Of a DNA stretch of 10,648 bases, positions 1 through 6,601 are shown one piece after another. The notes beneath the pieces are model-generated. The model worked only from the letters and a program-made list of their open reading frames with translations, made no database searches and was not told the origin of the DNA. A program made the translations under genes and the position numbers. Source of the DNA: Actinomycetes bacterium (lineage in GTDB: Bacteria > Actinomycetota > Actinomycetes > Actinomycetales > Microbacteriaceae); the NCBI GenBank assembly GCA_021793715.1, contig JAJYSF010000010.1:1-10648 (forward strand). Direction: 5' to 3'. The first letter of the stretch is position 1. Each line of letters begins with the position of its first letter.

Positions 1-154
1 CGTGAGCGTCGAAGATGTCGAGTCCGCCGGGAACGAAGCGGTACATGCCCGCCATCGGCTCCCACAGGTCGCGCACGAGGTCGGCGCGGTCGGGGACGGG
101 CGCGTCCAGGATCCGCCGCATGCTCGCGGCGCTGTCGATCAGAGTGATGTTCAT
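1..154 (-). CDS. N-terminal fragment of an unidentified protein, possibly DUF2268-like
   Basis: An ATG at 154 on the minus strand opens a frame of 51 codons that continues off the left edge without a stop. The product begins MNITLIDSAASMRRILDAPV and goes on through WEPMAGMYRFVPGG. There is no signal peptide or membrane segment in the visible part. The MNITLID start and the WEPMAGMYRF stretch remind me of the N-terminus of actinobacterial DUF2268 putative zinc-dependent proteases. That is a memory-level resemblance only, and the metal-binding HExxH region would lie outside the window. The gene lies downstream of the kinase on the same strand but appears to have its own promoter (162-192), so it need not belong to the operon. 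The start is supported by a TANNNT box exactly seven bases upstream, a leaderless layout; the only Shine-Dalgarno-like sequence is a poor GCGGGG. Confidence 0.6.
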   Translation of the reverse strand, partial: MNITLIDSAASMRRILDAPVPDRADLVRDLWEPMAGMYRFVPGGLDIFDAH

Positions 155-161
155 ACCCCGC

Positions 162-192
162 ACGGTAAACCTTGACGTCGCGACAAGGTCAA
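162..192 (-). promoter_or_regulatory. Candidate promoter for the left-edge gene
   Basis: On the minus strand TTGACC (192-187), five of six matches to the -35 consensus, is followed after 19 bases by TACCGT (167-162), a TANNNT -10 box. Seven bases separate that box from the ATG at 154, which would put the transcription start at or next to the A of the ATG. An imperfect inverted repeat, CCTTG/CAAGG (170-174 and 184-188), lies between the boxes and could be an operator, but it is short. Confidence 0.4.
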
Positions 193-200
193 TCAACGGG

Positions 201-233
201 CGGCGTGCGACGCTCCTCATGACGGCCACGCCG
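201..233 (-). other. Weak inverted repeat downstream of the kinase gene
   Basis: The 149-base gap between the kinase stop and the left-edge gene holds CGGCGTG (201-207) and CACGCCG (227-233), a 7-bp stem with a 19-base loop. No T-tract follows on the minus strand, so I do not call it an intrinsic terminator. No convincing terminator is visible in this gap, and the rest of it holds only the promoter at 162-192. A Rho-dependent end or a U-less hairpin is possible. Confidence 0.2.
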
Positions 234-303
234 AGGGGCACGGAGCACGAGCAGGTCGTGGGGCGGCCGGAGCTCGTCGCCGCCGCTCCACGGGCGGGGC
301 GGG

Positions 304-1737
304 TTAGGTCGCGCGCGTGCGGGTCGTGTTGAGTGCCGACATCTCCGACCAACGGTCGCGCGCGGAGGCGTAGTCGGGCGCGCGGCTTGCGTCTGGTGCG
401 AACGACGCTTCCGTCCCGTGACCGAAGGTGGCCAGTTCGTCGAACGACGCGATGCGTCCGGTCGCGACGCCGGCGAGCATCGCTGCGCCCTGCGCGGCCC
501 CATGGCCGGCGGCCGGCCGCTCAACGGGCACACCGAGCACGTCCGACTTGATCTGGAGCCACGCGTCTGACGTCGCCCCGCCACCTGTGCTGACGAGACG
601 GTCGACGGAGTACCCATACGCGCGCATGACGTCGATATCGTGAGCGAGGGCGTACGCGTTGCCTTCCATCGCCGCGAGCATGAGATCGGTCGCGTCGGTG
701 TCGAGGCTGATGCCGTCGATGATGCCGCGTGCGGAGCGATTCCACGTCGGGGTCCGCTCACCGGCAAGTGCGGAAACCATCGTGACGTGTCCGGGCCGCG
801 CGCGATCGAGGATCGCTGCGTCGTCGCGGTGATCGACTGCCGCGTCGAGGCCGTTGACCCAGTCGACCGTGGCGCCTGCCGTGACTTGCGCCGTGATGAG
901 GAGGTCCACACCGGGCACGGCGTGCCGGGCGTGGATGAAGCCCGGCACCGTCGTGCCGCGCTCGACCGCGAGGATCGTCACGCTGGAGAACCCGGTCATG
1001 TCGACGAGGGGAGCGCCGACCGCGAGCACGGACGCTTCGAGCGCGGAACCGATCGAGTCGATTCCCCCCGCGACGACCGGCGTCCCTTCGGGGATCCGGA
1101 TCTGCGTGGCGGCCTGCGCAGTGACGGTCCCTATGACGGCTGCGGCCGGCACGACGGTCGGAAGATAGCGAAGCGACGGCTCGGCGACGAGCAGCGCATC
1201 GGCGAACCCGTCCGCCTCTTCGTCGAAGCCCTGCATGAGCGAAGCCGTCGTGTCATCGAGTACGGAGATTCCCGTCAGCCGGCGCTCGATGAAGCCGTTC
1301 GGAGACAGCACGTGCGAAGCCAGTTCGAGCGCCGCAGGCCGGTGAGTGGCGAGCCAGGGCAGTTTTGCCGTGCCGAAGAAGGGGTCCGCGCCGTTGCGCG
1401 ACTGGGGTACGAGATCGCTGATGCGGGCCGCCTCGCTGTCGGCGCGGCGGTCGAGCCAGGTGAGAGCAGGGGAGGTTGGACGGCCGTCGGAGTCGACGGG
1501 AACCACTGTGGGTGCCTGAGACGTGACGGCGACGGCCTCGACGATGTGCGATCCGACGGCTCGTTCGACGGCCCGGACTGCCGCATCCCACCAGCCCTCG
1601 GCATCCTGCTCGGCGCCGCCGCCGTCGACGAGGGTCGGGTACCTCTCGGCGGCGTCTCCGATCCGTGCACCGTCACGCGTGATGGCGACGGCCTTCGCGC
1701 CGCTCGTGCCGATGTCGATGCCGAGCAGGACCTTCAT
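304..1737 (-). CDS. FGGY-family carbohydrate kinase (xylulokinase-like)
   Basis: A 477-residue cytoplasmic kinase of normal FGGY length (about 480-520). Residues 6-15, GIDIGTSGAK, are the N-terminal phosphate-binding loop. Residues 223-236, starting AGGIDSIGS, carry the expected catalytic base Asp227. Residues 384-405, from TGGGATSDAWLQIK to DVLGVPV, match the second FGGY signature of the ATP-binding domain. The C-terminal GHGAAQGAAMLAG (411-423) is also typical. The family transfers phosphate from ATP to a sugar, polyol or aldonate. The similarity is closest to the xylulokinase branch, but substrate cannot be read from these motifs, so xylB is not assigned. Gluconokinase-type use is an alternative given the neighbouring dehydrogenase. 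Its ATG lies inside the end of the dehydrogenase gene (ATGA overlap, 1734-1737), so the two are probably translationally coupled. It is the last gene of the ABC operon and ends in TAA. Confidence 0.93.
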   Translation of the reverse strand: MKVLLGIDIGTSGAKAVAITRDGARIGDAAERYPTLVDGGGAEQDAEGWWDAAVRAVERAVGSHIVEAVAVTSQAPTVVPVDSDGRPTSPALTWLDRRADSEAARISDLVPQSRNGADPFFGTAKLPWLATHRPAALELASHVLSPNGFIERRLTGISVLDDTTASLMQGFDEEADGFADALLVAEPSLRYLPTVVPAAAVIGTVTAQAATQIRIPEGTPVVAGGIDSIGSALEASVLAVGAPLVDMTGFSSVTILAVERGTTVPGFIHARHAVPGVDLLITAQVTAGATVDWVNGLDAAVDHRDDAAILDRARPGHVTMVSALAGERTPTWNRSARGIIDGISLDTDATDLMLAAMEGNAYALAHDIDVMRAYGYSVDRLVSTGGGATSDAWLQIKSDVLGVPVERPAAGHGAAQGAAMLAGVATGRIASFDELATFGHGTEASFAPDASRAPDYASARDRWSEMSALNTTRTRAT

Positions 1738-2804
1738 CGCGCTGAGCTCTTTGTCGAGGCCGTCAGGGTCTCGTCGACGAGCAGGTTGCGTCCCGGCTCG
1801 CCAGAGATGTAGCGACGCACCTCGTCCGCCACGCCGTCCGCAGCTCGTTGCGCGGTCTGGACACTCGCGCCCGCGATGTGGGGAGTGAGCACGAGGTCGT
1901 GACCGGCACGCGCGAGCTCGAAGAGTCGGTGGGAGAAGTCAACGGGTTCCTCGGGGAAGACGTCGAACGCTGCGCCCCTCAGCTGCCCGCTTTCGAGAGC
2001 GGCTGCAACAGCGTCGTAGTCGACGAGGCCGCCACGTGCCGCGTTGACGAGGTGCGAGCCGGACTTCATGAGCTCGAGCGTACGAGCATTCACCATGTGT
2101 CGGGTCTCATCGGTAAGGCGAGCGTGCACAGAGACGAGGTCGCTGCGCCGGAACACGTCGTCGATGTCGACGACGTGTTCGGCGATGCCGTCGAGCTCCC
2201 CTTCCGGAAGATAGGGGTCGAAGACGACGACGCGCGCGCCCATCGCTGCGAATACGCGCGCGACGTGGGAACCCACTGCGCCCGCGCCAAGCAGTCCGAT
2301 GACGGCGCCGGAGGCTTCCCCACCGATCACGTCGTGGCGGTACAGGTCACCACGCCAGTCGCCTCGCATCAGGCTGTCATGCGCGATGGGGATGCGGCGC
2401 AGCAGCGCGAGTGCGAGTCCGACCGTCATCTCCGCCGTCGCGATGCCGTTACGACCCGGCACATTTGCGACGCGCACACCCTGGTCGCGAGCCGCATCGA
2501 GGTTGACGTTGGTGGGGCCGCCACGTGACACCGCGATGAGGCGCAGATCCGGTGACGCCTCGATCACGCGTCGCGTGAGCGGTGCCAGCTGCGTAACGAT
2601 TGCGGTGGCACCCTCGAGGGCGGCGATCGTCTCCTCTTCGGTCCCCGACGCTTCGTCGACTTCCGCGACGCGGCCGAAGGCGACATCGGGCCAGGGGTAC
2701 TCGATCTCAGTGACCTCGACCTCGGCCCCGAGGGCGTTGAGGAGCGAGTCCTTGAATCGAGACGATCGGATGAAGCGGTCTCCCGCCGCGAGCACGCGAG
2801 TCAT
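1734..2804 (-). CDS. D-isomer-specific 2-hydroxyacid dehydrogenase, NAD-binding
   Basis: A 356-residue protein with the standard family architecture: an N-terminal catalytic part (about 1-115), a Rossmann NAD domain (about 116-310) and a return helix. The dinucleotide fingerprint is G173-A-G175-A-V-G178, and Asp196 at the end of the second strand favours NAD over NADP. The catalytic triad is visible: Arg257 in NAARGGLVD, Glu286 in the FPEEPV segment, and His309 in LTPHIAGAS. The family interconverts 2-hydroxy and 2-oxo acids, including 3-phosphoglycerate, 4-phosphoerythronate and 2-ketogluconate. No ACT domain is present, so it is not the biosynthetic long-form SerA. Pairing with an FGGY kinase recalls yoaD and yoaC of Bacillus subtilis, from memory. 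A GGAAGGA ribosome binding site supports the ATG at 2804. An 86-bp spacer with hairpins separates it from the upstream binding-protein gene, and it overlaps the kinase by four bases. Confidence 0.92.
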   Translation of the reverse strand: MTRVLAAGDRFIRSSRFKDSLLNALGAEVEVTEIEYPWPDVAFGRVAEVDEASGTEEETIAALEGATAIVTQLAPLTRRVIEASPDLRLIAVSRGGPTNVNLDAARDQGVRVANVPGRNGIATAEMTVGLALALLRRIPIAHDSLMRGDWRGDLYRHDVIGGEASGAVIGLLGAGAVGSHVARVFAAMGARVVVFDPYLPEGELDGIAEHVVDIDDVFRRSDLVSVHARLTDETRHMVNARTLELMKSGSHLVNAARGGLVDYDAVAAALESGQLRGAAFDVFPEEPVDFSHRLFELARAGHDLVLTPHIAGASVQTAQRAADGVADEVRRYISGEPGRNLLVDETLTASTKSSAR

Positions 2805-2819
2805 GTGTGATTCCTTCCG

Positions 2820-2870
2820 GATCTCGGCGCACAGCCGTAGCGATCGTGGACGGTCGCGGGCGCCGAGATC
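2820..2870 (-). repeat. 11-bp inverted repeat ahead of the dehydrogenase ribosome binding site
   Basis: GATCTCGGCGC at 2820-2830 and its exact complement GCGCCGAGATC at 2860-2870 are separated by 29 bases. In the minus-strand mRNA the 3' arm ends directly before the CGGAAGGA ribosome binding site of the dehydrogenase. The upstream arm shares bases 2860-2863 with the neighbouring hairpin at 2853-2882 and uses that hairpin's loop, so the two structures exclude each other. Confidence 0.6.
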
Positions 2871-2882
2871 AGCGCCCGCGAC
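2853..2882 (-). other. Strong GC-rich hairpin after the binding-protein gene
   Basis: GTCGCGGGCGC (2853-2863) and GCGCCCGCGAC (2872-2882) form a perfect 11-bp stem with an 8-base loop, starting eight bases past the binding-protein stop codon at 2891. No T-run follows on the minus strand, so it is unlikely to be a full intrinsic terminator. Within an ABC operon a hairpin here typically protects the binding-protein message from 3' decay or partly terminates, giving excess binding protein over the downstream enzymes. That role is inferred. Confidence 0.6.
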
Positions 2883-2890
2883 GTGTCAAG

Positions 2891-3871
2891 TCAGCCGCCA
2901 AAGACCTCGTCGTAATAGTCCTGGGCGTTCTCGGCGTTGATGATCTCCACGGGCATGTACTGATCGGGCTCGACGTCCTTGCCCGCGAGCAGGTCGCTCG
3001 TGATGTCGATCAGCGTGCGTGCGTGTGCCTTGCCGCCGCCGAGACTCACCGACGACTTCTGCGGGTCTCCGGCGATGATGTTCTCGATCTCGTTCTCGGT
3101 TGCATCGATTCCGAACAGGCCGAACGAATCGAAGTCGGTGATACCAGCAGACTTGACGCCCTCATTGCCACCTGTCGCTCCACCGCCGCCGATCGTCGCG
3201 ATCATCTTGATGTCGGGGTTCGCCTGCAGGAAGTTCTCAGCGTTCGCCACGCCGTCCTCCGCCGTCAGAGCGGGAGCGGTCGCGACGAGCTCGGAGTTCG
3301 GCGCGATCTCCTCGACCGCGTCCTTGATGCCCTGGGCACGGTCGATGATCTCGGGGAACGTGGGGAGGTCCATCAGGCCCCATTCGACGGTTTCCTCATC
3401 GCCGTAGTTCTCGTTGATCCACTCAGCTGCCGCCTCGCCGTTGGCATACCCGGTCTCGTACGCGTCGACCAGGTACTGCGCGTCGTAGTTGTCGAGGACC
3501 TGCGTGTATCCCACGACCTTGATATCCGCATCCTGCGCACGCTTCGTCACGTCGACGAGCGCCTGCGCATCGACGGCGGTGATGATGATCGCGTCGACAC
3601 CCTGCTGGATGAAATTCTCGATCTGCGTGACCTGGTCTGCGGAGTTTCCTCCAGCGTCCACGTAGTTGACATTCATGCCCTGCTCGGAGCCGTACGACTG
3701 GGCTTCTTCCACCAGCTCTGCCCAGACGGGGTTGCTCAGGTCAGAGAAAGTGACGCCGACGGAGTAGGTGTCGTTATCGCCTCCGCCGTCGCTGCCGGAT
3801 GAAGCGCAGCCTGCGAGGGCGAGTGCGGAGATTCCGACGACGGCGATGAGTGATCCGAATCGCTTGTTCAT
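2891..3871 (-). CDS. Sugar ABC transporter substrate-binding lipoprotein (ribose type)
   Basis: A 326-residue extracytoplasmic lipoprotein. Residues 1-21 are a type II signal peptide (basic MNKRF, hydrophobic core, lipobox LAGC), with Cys22 as the lipidated residue. A Ser/Gly/Asp-rich linker follows to about residue 34. The mature part starts YSVGVTFSDLSNPVWAELVE and continues with the NFIQQGVDAIIITAVDAQAL segment, both characteristic of the periplasmic-binding-protein type 1 fold of ribose, galactose and rhamnose binders (Peripla_BP_4). It would capture the substrate outside the membrane and deliver it to the permease encoded upstream. A well-placed AAAGGAA ribosome binding site supports the ATG at 3871. 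The gene is third in the operon and is flanked by hairpins on both sides (3897-3916 and 2853-2882), which may raise its expression relative to its neighbours. The ligand cannot be named; pentose, hexose, deoxysugar or AI-2-like compounds are all possible for this class. Confidence 0.93.
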   Translation of the reverse strand: MNKRFGSLIAVVGISALALAGCASSGSDGGGDNDTYSVGVTFSDLSNPVWAELVEEAQSYGSEQGMNVNYVDAGGNSADQVTQIENFIQQGVDAIIITAVDAQALVDVTKRAQDADIKVVGYTQVLDNYDAQYLVDAYETGYANGEAAAEWINENYGDEETVEWGLMDLPTFPEIIDRAQGIKDAVEEIAPNSELVATAPALTAEDGVANAENFLQANPDIKMIATIGGGGATGGNEGVKSAGITDFDSFGLFGIDATENEIENIIAGDPQKSSVSLGGGKAHARTLIDITSDLLAGKDVEPDQYMPVEIINAENAQDYYDEVFGG

Positions 3872-3896
3872 GTTCGAGTTCCTTTCGTGAGTGGTG

Positions 3897-3916
3897 CCCC
3901 AGCAGCTGTGCTGGGG
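3897..3916 (-). other. Hairpin between permease and binding-protein genes
   Basis: CCCCAGCA (3897-3904) and TGCTGGGG (3909-3916) form a perfect 8-bp stem with a 4-base loop. It begins immediately after the permease stop codon at 3917 and sits upstream of the binding-protein ribosome binding site. There is no T-tract, so an mRNA processing or 5'-stabilising role for the binding-protein message is more likely than termination. Confidence 0.5.
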
Positions 3917-4924
3917 TCAGGCCTGACCGGACGAGACGCGTCCGGCACGGGTGATAGGGATTCCACCGATGCTCTTCGGCTTCCCCCGTGATGCCTTCGA
4001 CATCGCGTCGTAGATGACGGCGATCAGCAGGATCATTCCCTTGATGACGAGCTGGACGTACTCGCTGACGTTCATCAGCACCAGGCCGTTGTCGAGGACG
4101 CCGACGATGAGCACGCCGACGATTGCGCCGAAGAGCGAGCCCCGGCCGCCCATCACGCTCACGCCGCCGAGGACGCACGCGGTGATGACACTGAATTCGA
4201 AGCCGGCACCGGTGGCCGACTGTGCCGAGTTCAGGCGTGATAGCAGCACAATCGCGCCGATCGCGGTGAATACCGCGCAGAGCACGTACACGAGCACCGT
4301 CGTCCGCTTCGTGCTGACGCCGGAGAGGCGCGCCGCCTCCTGGTTGTTCCCGATCGCGTAGAAGTACCGACCGAGATATGTCTTGTTCAGAATGAAGAGT
4401 CCGACGGCCCACGCTGCGAGGAGCACGAAGAGCGACACGGGGATCCCGAAGACCGCGCCCTGACCGAGAATCGAGAAACCCGAGGGGAATCCCGAGATGG
4501 GAAGCCCCTTGGACAGCAAGTAGCTGATGCCGTTGAGGATCGTCATCATCGACAGCGTCACGATGAGCGGTGCAACCCCTGTCGTCGTGATGATGATGCC
4601 GTTGATGAGCCCGACGACGACCGCGATCACGATGACGCAGGCGACCGAGACGACCCACGGCAGTCCCATCTCAGCCATGAGGATCCCGCACACGACGACG
4701 TAGACGGAGATCTGGTAGCCGACCGAGAGGTCGATGCCGCCGGTGATCAACACGAACGAGAATCCGACGGCGCAGATGCCGAGAGTCGTGACCTGCCGCG
4801 CGATGTTGAACAGGTTGCCGGGATCCAGGAAGTTCGGCGTCAGAACGCCGAAGGCGATGATCAAGAGCACCAGGACCACGAGGATCCCGAGACTCCGCAT
4901 CGTGGGGGCGAACTTTGCGATCAT
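3917..4924 (-). CDS. Ribose-type ABC transporter permease
   Basis: A 335-residue, very hydrophobic membrane protein of the branched-chain amino acid/ribose permease family (BPD_transp_2, RbsC-like) with roughly eight to ten transmembrane segments. Two family hallmarks are visible: VLITGGIDLSVG at 58-69 and VLGGVSVMGGRGSLFGAIVG at 251-270, the cytoplasmic loop expected to contact the ATPase. The C-terminal tail from about residue 309 is basic and hydrophilic. There is only one permease gene in the operon, so the channel is presumably a homodimer. The start codon overlaps the stop of the ATPase gene (ATGA, 4921-4924), with a GGAGGAGA ribosome binding site (4931-4938) inside the end of that gene, showing translational coupling. 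Substrate specificity is not evident from the sequence. Confidence 0.94.
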   Translation of the reverse strand: MIAKFAPTMRSLGILVVLVLLIIAFGVLTPNFLDPGNLFNIARQVTTLGICAVGFSFVLITGGIDLSVGYQISVYVVVCGILMAEMGLPWVVSVACVIVIAVVVGLINGIIITTTGVAPLIVTLSMMTILNGISYLLSKGLPISGFPSGFSILGQGAVFGIPVSLFVLLAAWAVGLFILNKTYLGRYFYAIGNNQEAARLSGVSTKRTTVLVYVLCAVFTAIGAIVLLSRLNSAQSATGAGFEFSVITACVLGGVSVMGGRGSLFGAIVGVLIVGVLDNGLVLMNVSEYVQLVIKGMILLIAVIYDAMSKASRGKPKSIGGIPITRAGRVSSGQA

Positions 4925-6450
4925 ACGATGTCTCCTCCGGCCGCCAACGTCATGACGGCTTCCTGCGTAATGTCCGGTTTCGTGAGAATCCCCTGCTGTT
5001 GGCCCTCACGGAGAACGACGACGCGGTCGGACATTCCGATGAGCTCCTCCATGTCGGACGACACCATGAGGATGGTCTTGCCTTCCTCAGCGAGGCGATT
5101 CATGAGCAGATAGATCTCGTGCCGCGCACCGACGTCGATCCCTCGCGTTGGTTCGTCGAAGATCAGGACCTCGGGCTCGGTCGCGAGCCACTTCGCGAGC
5201 ACCACTTTCTGCTGGTTTCCGCCGCTCAGGTTGCCGACGCGCTCTTGCGCCGAGGGCGCCTTGATGCGCAGGCTCGATAAGAAATCGCTGGCAAGGCGGT
5301 TGAGTCGATTTCGAGGCGGTACCCCCGCCGTCGACATGCGCTTGAGTAGCGGCAGTGTGACATTGTCGCGGATCGAGAAATCGAGGACGAGGCCGTGCCG
5401 CTTCCGGTCTTCCGGGACGAGGGCGATGCCCTTGCGGATCGCCTGAATCGGGTTCTTCGCACGCACGTCATCGCCGTGCAACACGATCGTGCCGGACTGT
5501 ACGGGCTTCGCACCGAACAGCAACTCCATGAGCTCAGTGCGACCAGCGCCGATGAGACCGCCGAATCCGAGGATCTCGCCACGGTGCGCACGGAAGCCGA
5601 CGTTCTGCACGCCGTTGCCGGTGAGCTCGCGCACCTCGAGCGAGACCTCGTCGGTGAGTGCTTCGCGGCTCGGATAGCCCACGTTCAGTTCGCGTCCCAC
5701 CATGAGGTTGATGAGTTCTTGGCGGTTGGTCTCCGCGACATCTCGGGTGCCAACATAGGCGCCGTCGCGGAGCACTGTCACGCGGTCGGCGAGACGGAAG
5801 ATCTCTTCCATGCGGTGTGAGATGTAGACGATCGTCATGCCTTCGCGCTTCAGCGCGTCGACGATCTCGTACATCGCCTCGACCTCGGCCGCCGTGAGTG
5901 GCGCGGAAGGCTCATCCATGATTAGCACGCGAGCCTGACGCGAAAGTGCCTTCGCGATCTCGACGACCTGTTGGTATCCGGTCGTGAGTGTCTCGACGAT
6001 CGCGCGCGGCGAGATCCGCACGCCGAGGCGGTGAAAGAGTTCGGCGGAACGCGCTTCCATGGTGCGCTTGTCGAGAACAGGACCGCGATTGAGGTAGCCG
6101 CCGAGGAATACGTTGTCCGCGGCGGACAGCGTGGTAACGAGTGTGAACTCTTGATAGATCACGGCGATCCCGAGCTCTTGAGCGAGCTGAGGCGTGAGCT
6201 TCTCGTGCGCGACGCCGTCGATTGTAACGGTGCCCGCGGTCGGTTCGACGGCGCCGGCGAGTACCTTGATGAGGGTCGACTTGCCCGCGCCGTTCTCGCC
6301 CACAATCGCGTGCACTTCGCCGCGGCGGAGGCCGAGGCTGACGCCCTCGAGCGCAGTCACGCCTGGATATTGCTTCACGATGCCATCGACGCGGAGCACC
6401 TCGTCGTCGAGCGGGAGGGGCGCTGACTCGGTGTCAGATGCCCTGTTCAT
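4921..6450 (-). CDS. Ribose-type sugar ABC transporter ATPase (two nucleotide-binding domains)
   Basis: Counted from the ATG at 6450 the protein has 509 residues, the usual length for RbsA/MglA-type ATPases. NBD1 has Walker A GENGAGKST (51-59), a degenerate signature LTTGYQQ (155-161) and Walker B VLIMDEP (175-181). NBD2 has a degenerate Walker A with Arg in place of the Lys (GLIGAGRTE, 298-306), a canonical signature LSGGNQQK (408-415) and Walker B VLIFDEPTRGIDVG (428-441). Such NBD1/NBD2 asymmetry is normal in this family. It would power import through the permease whose start codon overlaps its stop. The frame is open further upstream, but the ATG at 6450 has a strong GAGGTGA five bases before it and the preceding bases contain the promoter. 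First gene of the operon, probably repressed by the DeoR protein encoded just upstream. Confidence 0.95.
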   Translation of the reverse strand: MNRASDTESAPLPLDDEVLRVDGIVKQYPGVTALEGVSLGLRRGEVHAIVGENGAGKSTLIKVLAGAVEPTAGTVTIDGVAHEKLTPQLAQELGIAVIYQEFTLVTTLSAADNVFLGGYLNRGPVLDKRTMEARSAELFHRLGVRISPRAIVETLTTGYQQVVEIAKALSRQARVLIMDEPSAPLTAAEVEAMYEIVDALKREGMTIVYISHRMEEIFRLADRVTVLRDGAYVGTRDVAETNRQELINLMVGRELNVGYPSREALTDEVSLEVRELTGNGVQNVGFRAHRGEILGFGGLIGAGRTELMELLFGAKPVQSGTIVLHGDDVRAKNPIQAIRKGIALVPEDRKRHGLVLDFSIRDNVTLPLLKRMSTAGVPPRNRLNRLASDFLSSLRIKAPSAQERVGNLSGGNQQKVVLAKWLATEPEVLIFDEPTRGIDVGARHEIYLLMNRLAEEGKTILMVSSDMEELIGMSDRVVVLREGQQQGILTKPDITQEAVMTLAAGGDIV

Positions 6451-6455
6451 ATCGA

Positions 6456-6462
6456 TCACCTC
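6456..6462 (-). promoter_or_regulatory. Ribosome binding site that fixes the ATPase start
   Basis: GAGGTGA on the minus strand lies five bases before the ATG at 6450. The alternative in-frame ATG at 6471 has no comparable site, so the 6450 start is preferred. Confidence 0.75.
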
Positions 6463-6493
6463 TTCGTGCATGAATGGCGCGCGGCCATCCTCA

Positions 6494-6522
6494 TCTTGTT
6501 CTCTTTTGTTAGAGATTGTCAA
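6494..6522 (-). promoter_or_regulatory. Candidate promoter of the ABC-dehydrogenase-kinase operon
   Basis: A perfect TTGACA -35 hexamer (6522-6517, minus strand) stands in the A/T-rich 152-base gap between the repressor stop and the ATPase start. The -10 element is less clear: at 17-18 bases spacing the hexamers are ACAAGA or CAAGAT, both poor matches to TATAAT. The location and the flanking repeats make a regulated promoter likely, with its -10 strength and transcription start uncertain. Confidence 0.45.
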
Positions 6523-6535
6523 CTTTTGGTAGATA
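6500..6535. promoter_or_regulatory. Putative DeoR-type operator: direct repeats spaced 20 bp
   Basis: On the plus strand CTTTTGTTAGAGA (6503-6515) recurs as CTTTTGGTAGATA (6523-6535), 11 of 13 bases identical and exactly 20 bp apart, about two helical turns. The first copy lies within an inverted repeat, TCTCT-N6-AGAGA (6500-6504 and 6511-6515). The block covers the -35 box and the spacer of the operon promoter. Repeated T-rich half-sites are common for DeoR-family repressors, and such a gene lies immediately upstream. Confidence 0.5.
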
Positions 6536-6601
6536 ACGGAGTGGCAACGGTGTCGCCCAGGCTTTCGCTCGGAGAATGTGTGGGTGAGGGGCTCTGGGCA
6601 C

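Noticed and set aside
640..1812. A 390-codon plus-strand frame opposite the kinase
   Set aside because: It is charged, low-complexity sequence with no family motifs, lying opposite a gene with full FGGY signatures.
2807..3802. A 331-codon plus-strand frame opposite the binding-protein gene
   Set aside because: The minus-strand product has a lipobox and a clear binding-protein fold; this frame is its shadow.
5968..5989. Degenerate NBD1 signature (LTTGYQQ) of the ATPase, and Arg replacing Lys in the NBD2 Walker A
   Set aside because: Such asymmetry between the two ATP sites is normal in RbsA/MglA-type ATPases and does not indicate a defective gene.
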